Positions 10,501 through 31,966 of a stretch of DNA of 64,000 nt are shown one piece after another. This stretch comes from Perca fluviatilis (taxonomy: Eukaryota > Chordata > Actinopteri > Perciformes > Percidae). The stretch covers positions 30,637,285 through 30,701,284 of the forward strand of contig NC_053116.1 of NCBI RefSeq assembly GCF_010015445.1, given 5' to 3'. The stretch's first letter is position 1. Each line of letters begins with the position of its first letter. Under the pieces are notes generated by a model. It saw only the letters and a list, made by a program, of their open reading frames with translations. It ran no database searches and was not told the DNA's origin. Made by a program: the position numbers and the translations under genes.

Positions 10501-12743
10501 ACAGGTGAGGGGTTCTTTCTTCACTATAAAGATTTGCAACCATTTCCTTCACCATTTAAAAAGTCTGAGGTTGTTTGTCTTTTTTTCTGGATTAGCTCTA
10601 CCATTATCCTTGCGTGAGTCACTCAGTGTTTGTTTTCTTTTGTCAGATTTCTCACAAATGTGTGGTGGGCACCAAAACAGTGTGAAATAAATGTAAAAGA
10701 AAGAAAGAAAACACTTAGATACTGGTCTATTTTTGTATTTGTATTGGCCAGCTTTGGCGTCACAGCCTTGCCAAGCTATCTGACGAGAAAATAGATTGGC
10801 ATTTCAGCTTCGTGACTCATTCCAAAACCCACCAAAACGACACATCGTTTTTTTGGTAGGCCGACTTTTTTTGAAGTTGTTCATTTTGATTTGATCAGAC
10901 TAAGAACGCACACTCATTAGTAAGCGAACATATCATTGGTGGCCATGGAAACACTCGGCGAGAGTAAATGAATGTTGAAAAAACATTTTAATCTAAATTG
11001 GTAATGACACTTGTCCTGTTTTTCAAGCTTACAATGATCCAGTCATTTTGATTTCCCATCTGTGTCCTCTCGCTTCTCCCCCTGCATAACATAGAGCACA
11101 GAGACTTGACTGTGTCTGCGCTCTCCTTCCTTTTCACACTCAATGTGGTGTGTGAAACGCCCCCCTCCTTTCTGTCCTATTCCCACCGCCTCCCTGTCTC
11201 ATCTTGATAGTATTGGACACTCTCCTCTAACAGCTGTCTCCTCCTTCCCTGTCCTTCTCTAAACCTAGTGGTTATGTTCAAGATCAGTGTTTTTAACAGC
11301 CAGGCGCAAATTTATTTACAAGTTCTACTCAGGAGAAATTAGATGTCTAGTAAAAAAATAAATAAAAGAGTGATGGACAGTCTATGTGAATCATGAGAAA
11401 GAAGAAAACATGTCTTCTTTTATTTTTATGATTTCAGAAGATTTCATTCCAAATTCATAGGGGCCCAAAAGGCACAGGGAAAGTAAATACATAAATACAT
11501 GTTTAATGAATGGGCAATAAATAAAGATTATATATATATATTTCTTTTTTATTTATTTGTATCTGCATTTATGTATTTGCTTATTTATTTCAAAACTGCA
11601 ACCGCAATTGGACACAGAAAGCAAATAGAAATAAAAAAATATGTACAATAAATTAGAAATAAATAAATTTTCACAAAATAAATATAGCCTACATGTTGCC
11701 AAAAAATAAACATAGATCAATGAGTGGGCAATAAATACACTTTTTATTTATTTCGTGATCTATTTCTTTCTGTATTCATTTATATTTTCTTTTTGATGGA
11801 AGTAAACATAAATAAATCTGCATTATGAATTTAGAATAAATAAATATACATTTAGCCAAAAAAGATAAATAAATACGTTAATTGGACAATAAATAAATAG
11901 ATCTTTCTTTACTTGTTTATAATATATATTATATATTATCATTAAAGGTGTCTTGAGAAGTTTTTAAACAAAGTAATGTTTACATTGTTTGTATCCTTGA
12001 GGTCTTACAAACATGTTAAATGCATTTCCTTCCTCAAAAAAATCTCTTGCATAGCCAATGTTTTGAATATTTTAAATGTTGCAATTAGTTTAGTTTTTGC
12101 ATAGTGTACACTATATAGGAAACAAAAAATAGATGCCAAAAAAAATTTAATTAAACATTGCAACATTTAATCCAATCTGCTGATTGGTATATATATATAT
12201 ATATATATATAAAAATATATATATATATATATAAACTCTCAGGTTGCCTTAAGGTGACATTTCTCTGTATTTATTTCTCTACCTATTTTCTGTATTTATT
12301 TCTAAAATTCATTATGTTTCAGATTTGACCATAAATTAACTTTTGATGCCTTAATGCCTGCAATACTTTCCACCGTCTTCATTCAGGCAGTGTGTGAGTG
12401 CGTCCCCATGGCGCTCTTCGACGCCATCACCTGGCTGGGCTACTGCAACAGCACCATGAACCCCATCATCTACCCGCTGTTCATGAGAGACTTCAAGCGG
12501 GCTCTGGGGAAGCTCTTGCCCTGCTGTTCCTCGCAGTCTCCGAGAAGACCCTCGCCAGCGCTTTCCCTCTCTCTCCGCAACTCAGGAGACCCCAACATCG
12601 CCAGCAGCACCCCCTCTCCGCTGCCCTCTGACCCCACACAGCCCCCCGCCACTGCCACTGATGCGGTCAACCTGCTTGATGCAGAGCATGCTGGCATCGA
12701 TTTGCCTCTGCTTCTGCCCAATCAGGTCGACACCCTGGATTGA
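7535..12743 (+). CDS. htr6: 5-hydroxytryptamine (serotonin) receptor 6
   Basis: Coding exons are 7535-8449, 10170-10304 and 12387-12743, all joined at phase 0, giving 468 residues (human about 440). The introns fall in intracellular loop 3 and after TM6, as in human HTR6. The ATG at 7535 has a strong CACCATGG context. It is a class A receptor: N-glycosylation sites at N14 and N24, TM1 about residues 32-56, the amine-binding TM3 aspartate D110 in [10 protein letters not shown], the DRY motif at 127-129, TM6 with AWLPFF, NPIIY at 375-379, and a CC pair at 396-397 for possible palmitoylation. HTR6 couples to Gs and raises cAMP, mainly in brain and neuronal cilia. Extracellular loop 2, ending at disulphide cysteine C215, is about 30 residues longer than in human and Ser-rich. 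The gene is tail-to-tail with tmco4. Confidence 0.96.
8450..10169 (+). other. htr6: htr6 intron 1
   Basis: A 1.72-kb intron opening with GTAAGC and closing with CCACAG. It holds the SINE at 8820-8941, a second SINE-head-like piece at about 8984-9016 (minus strand), and a short AC run at about 9772-9792. No additional exon is seen. Confidence 0.8.
8820..8941 (-). mobile_element. 5'-truncated tRNA-derived SINE with 15-bp target duplication
   Basis: On the minus strand it reads from a tRNA-like piece (GGTTGAGCGTGCGCC) through the tail with TTTCCCCTCTCTCTCGCC and AATAAAGG, ending in an A-rich stretch. It is bounded by a perfect direct repeat, AAGTGCAGCAATTAT, at 8805-8819 and 8942-8956. It lies in htr6 intron 1. 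Related pieces lie at 36321-36430 and 40736-40850. Confidence 0.75.
10305..12386 (+). other. htr6: htr6 intron 2, with ATAAATA-rich tract
   Basis: A 2.08-kb intron opening with GTCAGT and closing with TTCAG. From about 11340 to 11920 it is a degenerate ATAAATA-type repeat with ATTTATTT runs in the opposite sense, so parts can pair with each other. A TA microsatellite lies at 12189-12232. No exon is seen. Confidence 0.8.
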
Positions 12744-13491
12744 ATAGCAATTATGGAAATGCTAGTATGGTATGTCAGGGCTGATGGTAGGAAAGGGATT
12801 CAAGACAAGCATTGAAGCTTATAACAATTTCTGATTTACTCACTCGCCTCATTTTTTATTGTCACAGAAAAATGTCCATGACACAAAGTTCCACCCTTGT
12901 TCTATCTTGAATTATGTCTTTACAATTACGAAATATGGATGAAGAAACCAACTTTTTCCAGTATTATCAGTAAGCAGTGCTTCACATTGGCATGGACGGA
13001 ATAGAGAAAAGAAAGACCTTGAAGAAGATGCATTCACTGAATTATCCTTGGCCCTATGGAAAATAAATACTGTGAGATATCCATAGCAACCAGGCCAATG
13101 GATGAAAATTAGAAGGATGTGAGAGGAACAGAGATATCACCTATTGTGTAGCATCCTCTAAAATCTGCAAGAGACAAGTAATATTTACAGGTATTTGATC
13201 TCACAGCGAGTTTAGAAAACAATTTAGGACACTATTTACAGTTGGTAATAAAAATGTACATCATTTACAAAATCTTAAAAATTGTCTAAAAACAACATGT
13301 TGTGATTAAACAAAGCCGGAGATTTTCACTTGAGGCTGCCATATGTGTGCATTGACTTTTTAGCCGTCTCCCTCTCGGCGTGTTGAGAACGGAATGGATA
13401 TTTTCACCAACAAAGCTTTGATGCTGAAAAAACTAAAAAACTCGAGAAGACAAGATTTTACAGGGAAGCAGCTGGCCCAGTAACATGCTCT
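12744..13491. other. Overlapping 3' ends of htr6 and tmco4
   Basis: The stop codons of the convergent genes are 748 bp apart. AATAAA at 13062-13067 could serve htr6, and TTTATT near 12855 (AATAAA on the minus strand) could serve tmco4. If both are used, the two transcripts overlap at their 3' ends. No other gene lies here. Confidence 0.45.
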
Positions 13492-21525
<8,034 letters not shown>

Positions 21526-22239
21526 GGCCACAGATATCTCTTTACTCTAAACTTTTGTTGCCTTCACGTGTTCCTCCTGAGCTCTGATATCTGAAAGGCA
21601 CACGTTAATACAGCGCTGTGGAGATAGGTCTGGCACTCTTAATACAGCCATGGTCTGGCAATGCGAGACTACGGCACTGACCCTGCACTGACCCAACCGA
21701 TAGTAATGGTACATATTCCCCAATCAACCAATGCAACAAAAACGTTTATTGATGATGTTTTAATGTTCGATATCAACTCGCACATACCTAATTAGATTGA
21801 TAACATTTACAGAAAAATGCATTTGGAAACACGTTTGATGATACGATTATGTTACTTTTGGAAACCTGTTGGACATATCACTGTTACAACTTACCCATAG
21901 CACTTACCACACCCTGCGCTGGGTAAAAAAAAAAGTATCTTTCTGTCACAATAAAAACTTAGTTGGTTTTAATATTTTCGACTGTCCTTGAAGCTATCAT
22001 TTGTTTGCAACTTTTGAGTGACGTAACGTCGTCCACGTACGCTTACACGCCTACAACAGAACGGGGCAGGGGTATGTTCACGATGGACACGTTTTGAAAA
22101 GTTTTTGTCCAAGAAATTGTTATACAGTTGATTTATTACACATCTTTAGGTCAGGAATGGGGAATTATGTGCCACGAGTGCCTGGTTTTATTGATTAATG
22201 CTGCTTTACACAGAGACGCGGGACCCAGTGAAATCCTCT
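21526..22239. other. Upstream region of tmco4
   Basis: Sequence upstream of the tmco4 start. It should contain the 5' leader and promoter of the minus-strand gene. I see no TATA box that I trust. No exon is supported here. Confidence 0.4.
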
Positions 22240-22345
22240 AGATAGATGGATAGATGGATAGATAGATAGATAGATAGATAGATACTTTATTGATCCCCAA
22301 GGGGAAATTCAAGGTCCCAGTAGCTTAAAGACATCACACACAACA
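22240..22345 (-). mobile_element. 3' end of a Rex3/RTE-like retroelement with GATA/GATG tail
   Basis: A GATA/GATG microsatellite (about 22240-22284) joins directly to ACTTTATTGATCCCCAAGGG. Read on the minus strand this is a retroelement 3' end (AATTTCCCCTTGGGGATCAA, then AATAAAGT) followed by its tetranucleotide tail. Variants of the same end occur at about 42348-42378 and 60704-60735. The body to the right, to about 22640, is degenerate and may belong to the same element. Confidence 0.65.
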
Positions 22346-23006
22346 TACACATACATCATAAACAGCATGTTAAAATAACAAATAACAACAAAAAAATACA
22401 TGAATAATATGGACTATAAAAGAAAAGATACTAAATAAAAAATCCACATGAATATACCAAGGGATGTATAAACATGAGATGCTTGCAGTGACAGGGCAGG
22501 TAAGGTGCTCTATGGTAAGGTGCTCTATGAGAGTGTGTGTCATGGTGGTAGTCCAAATAAGTCCAATAGTGCAAGTATATGTAGACATAGTAATATAAAA
22601 ATAGCAGTGCAAGGATACGTTTTCAAAAAGACAAAATATGGGCATTATAAGGGACCACGCTACAGTCTATGCCATAGAGTCTATGCCTGCGACCTATGCC
22701 TGTGACACAAGATCCAAAATCAGAGCTAGTACAACTGCTGGCCAGTAGGTGTGAGTGTAACATTTATTTTCTCTTTTTCTGCTGTTCTGTTTCCACAACC
22801 CTGATTATACCAATTATTTTTGCTTGTCACTTCAATTAGCTGAATGGTTGCTCTTTTCATAATGTAGGCTAGAGTATCCTGAAATGTGGCAGAGTTACCA
22901 GTCAAATTGAGCAGTAAAGCAATAATATGCCTTTTTTTTAATTATTATTATTTGGTCGCCTTCTATCCACACACATTTATGAGTTGGTCCAAGGTCCATA
23001 TGGATA

Positions 23007-23077
<71 letters not shown>
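23007..23077. repeat. (CTGT)n microsatellite
   Basis: About 18 uninterrupted GTCT units in the tmco4-vwa1 intergenic region. Confidence 0.98.
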
Positions 23078-23078
<1 letters not shown>

Positions 23079-24671
23079 TTCTGCTAAATGCTTTCTCTCA
23101 GATGCTTGGTGGCAGCAGAATGAGGACGGTTGCCTGCCAACCAGCCTCACTCAAGAGCATGGCAATGGTAGCACACTGGAATAATTTGATAAGATGTTGC
23201 CAATGGCTAAGAATGCACCAGAAAACACCATTGTTCAATGGTGTGTGGTTAATACATGGATTTTAATAGCAGTAGAGTCACACGCATTAAAAAGAGAAGA
23301 GCAAGAGACACTTAAAAGACCAAGGCCAATGCATTTGGAATGACTGGAAATAATTTTTTATGTGCAAGGGAGATAATGCCCTTTGAGTCATTCAGTACCA
23401 TACTCACCATGTGTATATTTAGCATAGTATAGTTTAACATAGTGAGTACAGTAAAATAGTAGGCTACAGAAAAATGAAATATAGTAAAGCTAAAATGTGA
23501 GAATGTTATCATCTAAGAGTGAGGGTTAAGTGTTCTGACATAGTTTGATTCAATGCATGTCAGTGACTCTTTTATTTGCTCTTCATTTTAATATACACTC
23601 TGATCACTGTGCTGTTGATCTCTGACTTTCTCTTGGGCATTTTCAGACTGTTTGGCTGCTCCTCTCCCACTCCCTTCCCATTTGTTTCATCAGCTCCAAT
23701 GTACTGTACTTGGCACCGCTCTCATCTTCCTTCATGGTTTCCAGTCTGAATTCTATGCAGTGACAAGAGAGCAAGGCAAATACCGGAAAAGTGTCCAAGG
23801 GCGGATTAAACTTCCACCAGGTCTTCGCGTGGAGGAACTGTTAGTACAATGTGTCTACTTTGTCAAAATAAAACCCTGGCCTTGTCACAGAGGAATCTCC
23901 AAACCTACGTCTTCTGTATTTGTCTGTCTCTGAAAGGCATCCTGTTTATACAGCCTACTGAACATTCTCTGGTGTATCATTAACAAGACTTAATATGTAG
24001 CAAAGCCACAGCTTGATTACAAAGGATATACAATAGCACATCTTTATTTGGAATGTCTTTCTTGCATAGTATAAAAATGATTTCTACATTAAACACAGCA
24101 AGTATATAATATGCAACTAACTTTTTTATGATATACGGATAAGAGACATTGTGAAAGAAGAATAGTTGAATAGGACCCATAACAGTTCTCATATTACAGA
24201 CTTGTCTATAGGCAAAATAAAATCCCAGAGTCTGACTTTGAAAACCTTCAGTGTTGAAAGGCAGTGATAGAAAACATAATTTTAAGTGAACCCCTGATGT
24301 ACCTTGTACAAAATCCAGGCTATTTGTACACCTGCACTCAACATCCTTGGTAACAGTCTTATACTTCTGCTGTTACCAGTGTTTTAGTTTCTGTAGCTAT
24401 GGTGGCATTAAAATAACATCCAAAATTCCTTGGAATGCCTAAAATCATACATGAGCAGTGTTTTGCATCACTAAATATTGTACAGGTAGTCTCACTGTCA
24501 GTAACTATTTTAATAATCAATGAATCGTTTAATCGTCTAATTTCAAGCAACATTGACTGATTGCATCTTTTTAAATGTTAGGATGTCATGCTTTTCTTTG
24601 TCTTTGATGATAGTAAAGTAAATATTTTTGGGGTTTTGGACTGTTGGTTGGTAAAAACAAGCATTTTAAAG

Positions 24672-25290
24672 AGCCCTCTAGCCATTCCAAATGTCACTTT
24701 TAAGTAGCTAATAAAAAGCCTAAGAGGTCAGAAAGTAAGTTGTGATGTCACATCACAGACTTCATGATGAAAGAAAAAGAGTCTATACTGCAATGCCAGT
24801 GGATTCTGTCCTTACAATACAAGAGAGCACTTGGGTGCAAACTGAGGCTGTGAATGGAATGTCCTTTTTATTGTATATTGCTGAACTATTAGTTAACAAA
24901 GCAGAATTCTTAGTTCTCAGTTACTCTTTTTAAACATTTTTGGAAACAACCAGCAGAGCCTTTCAAGAGGGCTTCAGGCTCATTAGGGGTAAAGTTTCTC
25001 ACATGCCACTGGTGTCAGACCCTCCTGTGCTGTTAAAATGACCCATAAAATGTTCTTTCAGTCAGCTTCTTCATAAATCAGGAAACTCTTAGGTAGTTGA
25101 TGAACCTGCCATCTTTTCAACTTTTTTTTTAATCTAACTTGCCCCGATGAGTTTGTATTCATACTAAGCAAAAAAGATGAGTACATGGTATCCTCTACCT
25201 ATAACCCTCCAGACATTTCAAATGTCACTTTTCATTAGCTCAAAAAAGAGGTCAGAAAGTAAGTTGTGTTGTCACATCACAGACAGGCTG
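24672..25290. repeat. Tandem unit of about 525 bp, one full and one partial copy
   Basis: A segment containing AAATGTCACTTTTAAGTAGC and AGGTCAGAAAGTAAGTTGTG at about 24690-24760 recurs about 520 bp later at 25217-25287. The intervening sequence is the unit that appears again at 27371-27773. Confidence 0.75.
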
Positions 25291-25309
25291 TGCGAGGCTG
25301 TACAGTACT

Positions 25310-25580
25310 TTGACACAGCGGTGCATCGAGCTAAATACCAAATTCAGGCTGACATGCTCACAGTGACAATGCTAACATGCTAACAAGAATAATGTTTACC
25401 ATGTTCATCATCTTCATTTGGTTGGTTAGCATGCTAACATTTGCAAATTAATAATAATAATAATAATAATAACAATCATAATAATAATATCGGACATATT
25501 AAAATTTAGACTGATGAAAATGTGATGGCACTCCATCCAATAGTTGTTGAGATGTTTGCTATCCGTAGAGCTACGATGCT
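25310..25580. repeat. Teleost 'GCTAACATGCTAAC' interspersed repeat, degenerate
   Basis: It contains CAATGCTAACATGCTAAC, then TAATGTTTACCATGTTCATC, GTTAGCATGCTAACATTTGC and GGACATATTAAAATTTAGAC, in the order I remember from a widespread fish repeat. A TAA microsatellite (25449-25490) interrupts it. Confidence 0.6.
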
Positions 25581-25809
25581 AGCGTGGCAAAGAAAAAGAA
25601 AATAGTGTAGGAGATTGTTAAACTAGCAACTTTAGGTATAAATTACTGATACTGTTTTCAACCACAGAAGCTTAAGAACATTTTCCAAACGAATAAGACA
25701 AACTCTTTAACCTAACCAGCAACCCAGACGTCTCACACATCACCCATCAATCTCCCTTGGGCTAAAACTCCTCTTCCCTTTTGTATTTGAGCTATGTCAC
25801 TTAATCTGC

Positions 25810-25811
<2 letters not shown>

Positions 25812-25852
<41 letters not shown>
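25812..25852. repeat. (GT)20 microsatellite
   Basis: 41 bp of uninterrupted GT in intergenic sequence. Confidence 0.97.
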
Positions 25853-25853
<1 letters not shown>

Positions 25854-27130
25854 TCAGTTTTACAATGGATTACTCATTGAAAAACAGACAGTCAGACAGG
25901 CAGAGCTCAAGTCAGACAAGTTCAAACACAACCCCCGCCTCCCCCCTTCTTCCCCCTACCATACACCACTATCAGACAATATCAGGTTTCTTCCCCTATC
26001 TGTCACCTTGACACTCGACAGGAGGGGAGCTGAGTGAAATCGAGACAGAGTGGACTGTGTGACCTGTGTGGCACTTTGGAGGGCGTGTTATGTGTGCGTA
26101 CGGAATAAAGAAAGAGCAGGAAGTGGGAAAAATAACAGAGAAAGGGGTGAAACTATGAGCGTGTGTAGAACGCGCCTGGAAGTGAAAGGCCCAGACTTAA
26201 GTGGGGAGGCTGCGGATGTGGATGACAGGGGATTGTGTTAACAGGCAGGATGGGCCCGACAGCAAGGCTGTCATCTTTCTGTCATTAAAGCACGGTCGGA
26301 TGTTCATCACACACCTGGTGAGGTGCTGGAGTAAAAGTTTGCATCCCGGACAGAAGTTTCAACCTCTCTGATATATCTGAAGCACAAGTATCAAGACTCT
26401 GATTTGACCAGGTGGACAGATTGCGACTTTTGAACAATATATGAGCCTTTGAGTACATTGTTTTTTTTATTTGTGCCCTCCTTTAGAGCGAGCGGATACA
26501 AGAGAGGGGGTGGTTTGCCTCACTGATAGCTTTGATAGTTTGCCAGGTCCTCCACCAACTCAACCTGCCCTAACAGATTCCACTGCGGATGTACTTGTAA
26601 TAACAACACATCCCTGCCTCTTTAAACTTTCAGACATACCACAAAAGTGACTTCAGCTACCTTTTGTGTGTGCATTTATACTGCATATGCATGTGCACCT
26701 CTGTCAGTTTACATGTGAGGACTTGTGTACATTGCTTGTTTCTATGTGTTTGTATAGTATGCAGGAGTGTTACTAAGGGTGGAAGGCAGCTGGGACTGCT
26801 GAGGAGGGAGTGTGCGTACAGGGTGAGAAGCAATAAGAAGGGGCGAGGAATCACAAAGGGAGGAAAGAATGGAGAATCCAGCTGTTGTCTATTGTGGCCA
26901 AAACACTTTGGAGGACCAGCTGAAATGAAGATGGCGAAAAAGAAAAAGGACACTGATGGGCTTGCTATATTAAAAACAGTTCAGCATGGGGATGATTAGA
27001 GGAGTGGAGGGAAAATAAAGGATATGATAGAGAACATGAGCCTGAAAAGGGAGGAAAGGATTTATGAGAATCCTTGTGATGTGAATACAGACCCAAAAAC
27101 ACTTCAGCACAGTACTGGATTGTGGTTGTC

Positions 27131-27161
<31 letters not shown>

Positions 27162-27370
27162 AATGCCTGTTACATCCAGCCAACGGTAGCCTACCATGCT
27201 CCTTCCCACAGGCTGCACGAGAGAAAGCCAGCGCTCGGAGAACTCTGACATCGATGAGTCACGGCCACTGACCTTTCTCATGTGGTTTCTGAATAAGTGG
27301 GATTATAGTATTTCTCGGATTATAGTGTGCACTAGACTTTCTTTGAGCAGTTTGGGCTTTTGGATGGAAG

Positions 27371-27773
27371 TCCTTACAGTACAAGAGAGCACTTGGGGGC
27401 ACACTGAGGCTGTGAATGCAATGTCCTTTTCATATTGCTGAACTATTAGTCAACAAAGAAGAATTCTTAGTTCTCAGTTACTCTATTTAAACATGTTTGG
27501 AAACAACCAGCTGAGCCTTTCCAGAGGGCTTCAGGCTCATTAGGGGTAAAGTTGCTCACATGCCACTGGTGTCAGACCCTACTGTGCTGTCAAAATTACC
27601 CATAAAATGTTCTTTCAGTCAGCTTCTTCATAAATCAGGAGACGCTTAGGTGGTAGATGAACCTGCCATATTTTCAACTTGTCTATCCAAATTCCCAATG
27701 AGTTTGTATTCATATTAAGCCAAAAAAAGATGAGTACATGGTATCCTCTACCTATAACCCTCCAGCCATTCCT
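27371..27773. repeat. Dispersed direct copy of the 24.8-25.2 kb segment
   Basis: About 400 bp collinear with 24813-25213 at high identity by eye. Shared blocks include ACAAGAGAGCACTTGGG, GAATTCTTAGTTCTCAGTTA and GATGAGTACATGGTATCCTC. Same orientation, about 2.6 kb apart. No coding or transposon ends are recognised. Confidence 0.85.
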
Positions 27774-28619
27774 CAACACAATAAAACCATTGTGTGAGCA
27801 GAACTCTCAAGATGAGCCAAGCAAGCTAAAGAGGGAACCTCCATCGACCCAACTTGGCACAACCAGAGGCAGCCTGTGACATTTTACTGTGGAAACATGC
27901 AGTGGGTGTTGGCCTCACCAGTGTGAAGATTATTGCAAAACAGATGTTCTAACTAGCGAGATGGAGCTGTAGACCTCGTTTTACTCCAAGACAGTGAGCA
28001 GACATGGGTGCTTCTGTCCAAACTTAAACATACACTGAATAATTCTGTGAAATCGTGGTTCAGCTTCGAACCCAACAGTTGCTTGTGTTTAATGTAGCTT
28101 GTCACATTTGTTTAGGGAAAGCAAAGATTGAGCATTTCCCTGGATGCAGTTAGGTCTTGGAACACAGGGAGATATCCATTTTTAGTTTCAGGTTGCTCGA
28201 ACAAAACAAAATGTTCTAAAAAGGTAAATGCTTATAGGAAACGCCTTTATATACACTGCGTAAAAGACGAGACCCACTGTGGACATACAGGATGTTGATC
28301 AGTGGAGGCAGGAAAGTGCCACTGACGCAGGACCAGTGTTTGTCAGTGTTGTTCAGGAAGGTAGTGGGCACTTGGCACAATTCTGGTCTTCTGCACATCC
28401 CAGCGATGGGAAGTCCCTCTGACTTTCCTGTCTGTATTTATAGTTTGATGGCTTTTATTTATGTGCCGTGCCAAAATCCAATACGCTGGAGGCAAATAGT
28501 GTTCTTGGCTCTGCGTTTGAGCTGTTTGCCTGAAAGGTCCAAATGTAGATTCTGCTAAATATTTTGTCTGAGTTTCCCTCTTATCGCTCTTATACCTGCA
28601 TCCCCCTTGTTCCTCTCCC

Positions 28620-28657
<38 letters not shown>

Positions 28658-30356
28658 GATCAGTGTTTTATCTAGCCCTTTCCTTTTTCATCTTTTTGTG
28701 TTGCAGATTCTTTTACTAAGAGACATTTCTTTTTTTCTTCCTCAAATCTGCACAAAACCCAATGGTTGCTATACCAAGCCTCAAATACCATAGACCAGCA
28801 AAAAGTAGAAAAAATACTGGCAAATATAGATCCGTGGAATTCACTTAACCACAGACAGTGGCATTCCAAAATGTAGCCAAATCCTTGGCAGCCAACGTTT
28901 AATGGGTAATTACAACTAGGCTGCTATTATGGGCCAAAGTTACAAGAGCCTGTATAAGAAGGCAGTAAAGGCAGTGTTTCAGGCTTTAACCCTCTCCCAA
29001 AGGATGGACTCTGTTTCTTCATGTCCATGTTATCACACCCTTAACGCTGTGACGGACAAAATGTCGTAAACTCCTCCATTGATGACATCTCCCTGTTTTC
29101 GCCTCTCGTCCCGCTCCACCTAGTCCCTCTGCTGCTGTCTTGCCCACAGCTAAAAGGTGGAGTTTACTGTGCTGTGTCCCTTTTTTCCTTCATACGAGAC
29201 TGTTATTACTTGTCATCTCACCAGGACTATGATGTTATGTGAGAATGACGAGAAACAAATCACTGTTCAGGTTGCATAATCTGACATAATGATTGAGGCT
29301 GCGGAGACAATGTGCTGACATGAGACTGTTGGGTGGAAACAGCTGGTGATGTCGGTGGAGTTCAGCGCAATGTGGAACGCTAACTCGAGCTGCAGTTCAT
29401 GTGCTTGACACACGTCAGTCAGCTGCATGTAATCTGTCATTGCACAACCTGTGCAATGCTTGACATGATGAAATACATACAGAAATGTGTTCACCTGTAC
29501 ATGTGCACACGCTCATGCGGAGAATATACAGAGTGTGCTCTGTGCATATGCATGTTCAGCTATTTACTGCTCTCTCACACACACACACACACCAGTGCCA
29601 AGTTGTTTCAAGTGGGGGTATACTGTGTGTATCTAACTGATTTAAAGCTCGCTGACTAGCTGGGAGAGAACTCCCATCTGAAGTAATATCCAAACAACAC
29701 AGTGTCGTTGACCATGAGCTTAGGGGGCCGCAGATGTGCGTGTAAGAACTTGTTCAGCCCTGTAGGGGAGGTACCCAAAAACTGCACAGAAATTAATGTT
29801 GCATGTCTGTTGCAGCAGGGTGTAAATGGATCACGATCTAAGCAGGGAACTTGAATTCCCAGACACTTGGAGTTCAATTTTAGCAACAGAGCATAAAAGA
29901 AGAATTTTCAGAAACTGGACACAGACTTCTGTCATGGCTGCCAAAGTTAAGTTATTGTCAATGTGTTCAAAATGAATAATGGGTGACTCACAAGCCACAA
30001 ACATAATTGTATATTATAAATGCACAAAGCACAATTAAGTGCTTGTACTTGTCTAATAGGTGGTGCTCTTTTTTACATTGGTTTCCATATAGATGATTCA
30101 TTGCAATGAAATATAGGTCAGACAGCGCTATCATAATGCTTCCCAATGACTGACTGCACTGTAGTGTTTAGTTACTAGGTGTGTGAATTGGGAAGGGAGT
30201 GTTTATTGTCATTGTCTCACTGGAACAATAGAAGTATTTGGACACGATGCGTCACAGAGGAATCTAGACCTTTGAATTCTTGCATCCTCTCCCGTCCATT
30301 TATTCCCTCCTACCCCCTTTGTTTCTTTCTTTTTTTCTTTGTCTCCCATTCAGACA

Positions 30357-30395
30357 GACGCATGCATGCACGCACGCACGCACGCACGCACGCAC

Positions 30396-30449
<54 letters not shown>
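30357..30449. repeat. (GCAC)n-(AC)n compound microsatellite
   Basis: About seven GCAC units pass into a long pure AC tract. The AC part looks derived from the GCAC part, or the reverse, by point change and slippage. Confidence 0.97.
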
Positions 30450-30451
<2 letters not shown>

Positions 30452-31315
30452 AATCATACAGTAGGTCCAAAGGGCTGACTGGTAGCCTGCATGCAAGCTG
30501 TTGACTATTTTCCACTCTAGTGCTATGTGCTGTGTAATTTCAAAGCTGCACTCCCAGTGGTTTGAATACTGCAAGTATCTGTGGTCTCTCTCGGTAAACC
30601 AGAGGTTCCTTAATCTCTTGGATAGCTGAAATTCTTTGCTGTCTTGACCAGACAAATATTGAGAAAATAAGGTAAATATTACTGGCATTGTCTGAAGACT
30701 AACTCAAGGCGTACAAAAGATCAATCAAGAGGTCATGCGAGCATTTCAGCAAATATTATATTTCTTTTACAAATGATTTATGTTCTTATTCCTCGGTAAA
30801 TCCCAATAAACACTCCCCATGGTGTATATGACTCATTTCAAAGATTTATCAGCAAAAATGTCAAGTGAGCTTTTAGTGGATCCCCATTTATATCCCTGCT
30901 AATGATGAGACATGACGACTTAAATCTAATTGTGGCTCAGATCCAGGGTGTTGACGCCTGTATGGGGAACACAGCCCTATTTACTATTCTGAGTTACTGG
31001 GGAGACTGAAGAGAGAAGGGAGGAGTGAGGTACACATACACAAGAAAGTGAGATTTGTCAAGCCAGACAGAAGTAGCCAGAGGGAAGTTAAAGCAGCTTT
31101 ACTTTCAAAATAAAGACATCTTTTTGTCAGCTATGTCAGCAGTGGCTTACGCTGATTTTTTTTAAGAACACCTCTACTATATTTAGCAGACATAATTCTT
31201 AGTAGTGTGGTACAGCTAAGTCTCTATGTCAAATGTTACACTAAAGTTGTGTCAAGGCCACTAAATATAATCATTTACAACACATATTAATTCAAGTCTT
31301 TTTAAATCTACTGAA

Positions 31316-31904
31316 CAGAGTGGTGGGGTAACTGAGATTTAGCCTACTCAAATACGGTAGGATACTTAATTTGAGGTACATATACTTTACTAAGTATTTC
31401 TATTTTATGCTACTTTAAACTTCTACTATATTAGCCTAAATGTCACTGGTAAATATTGTATTTTTTACTTCACTATATTTATCTGACGGCTAAAGTTACT
31501 TTGCAGATTAAAGGTACCCTTTGGAGTTTTCTTTTACCACGAGGAGTGCTATGAAGCAATGTTTTAATCAGTGGGTTCCAGTTTTGTTTGTTTTTGTGCA
31601 TGCAGGCGAGGATGCACATGCACATAAGTACCTCGACACATTTCTGCCAGTGGTTTTAAACCATTCCACTGAGGTGTCGGTAAAAAATACATAATATACA
31701 TAATATTAAATGATTATAATTGTTATAGATTAAACCAGCCAACACTATATAAAGCAGGTAAAATTGGCTTGTTAAATCAGCTACAACCTTATCATCCTAC
31801 TTACATTTAAATGCATCAATAATATTAATGACAGCATATTTCACAATATAGGCTTAACACTCTGAAAGGGACCATTGTGAATTACAAATACTTTATTTTG
31901 TTGA

Positions 31905-31966
<62 letters not shown>

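Noticed and set aside
23652..23933. 93-residue open frame after a possible acceptor (LFHQLQCTVLGTALIFLHGF...)
   Set aside because: No family resemblance, no paired donor or neighbouring exon, and it is in a repeat-bearing intergenic region. Likely chance.
28216..28558. Short open frames on both strands near 28.3 kb
   Set aside because: No splice context or family match on either strand.
30357..30449. Possible CRISPR-like or satellite array
   Set aside because: It is a simple GCAC/AC microsatellite with no spacers. CRISPR is not expected in a vertebrate genome.
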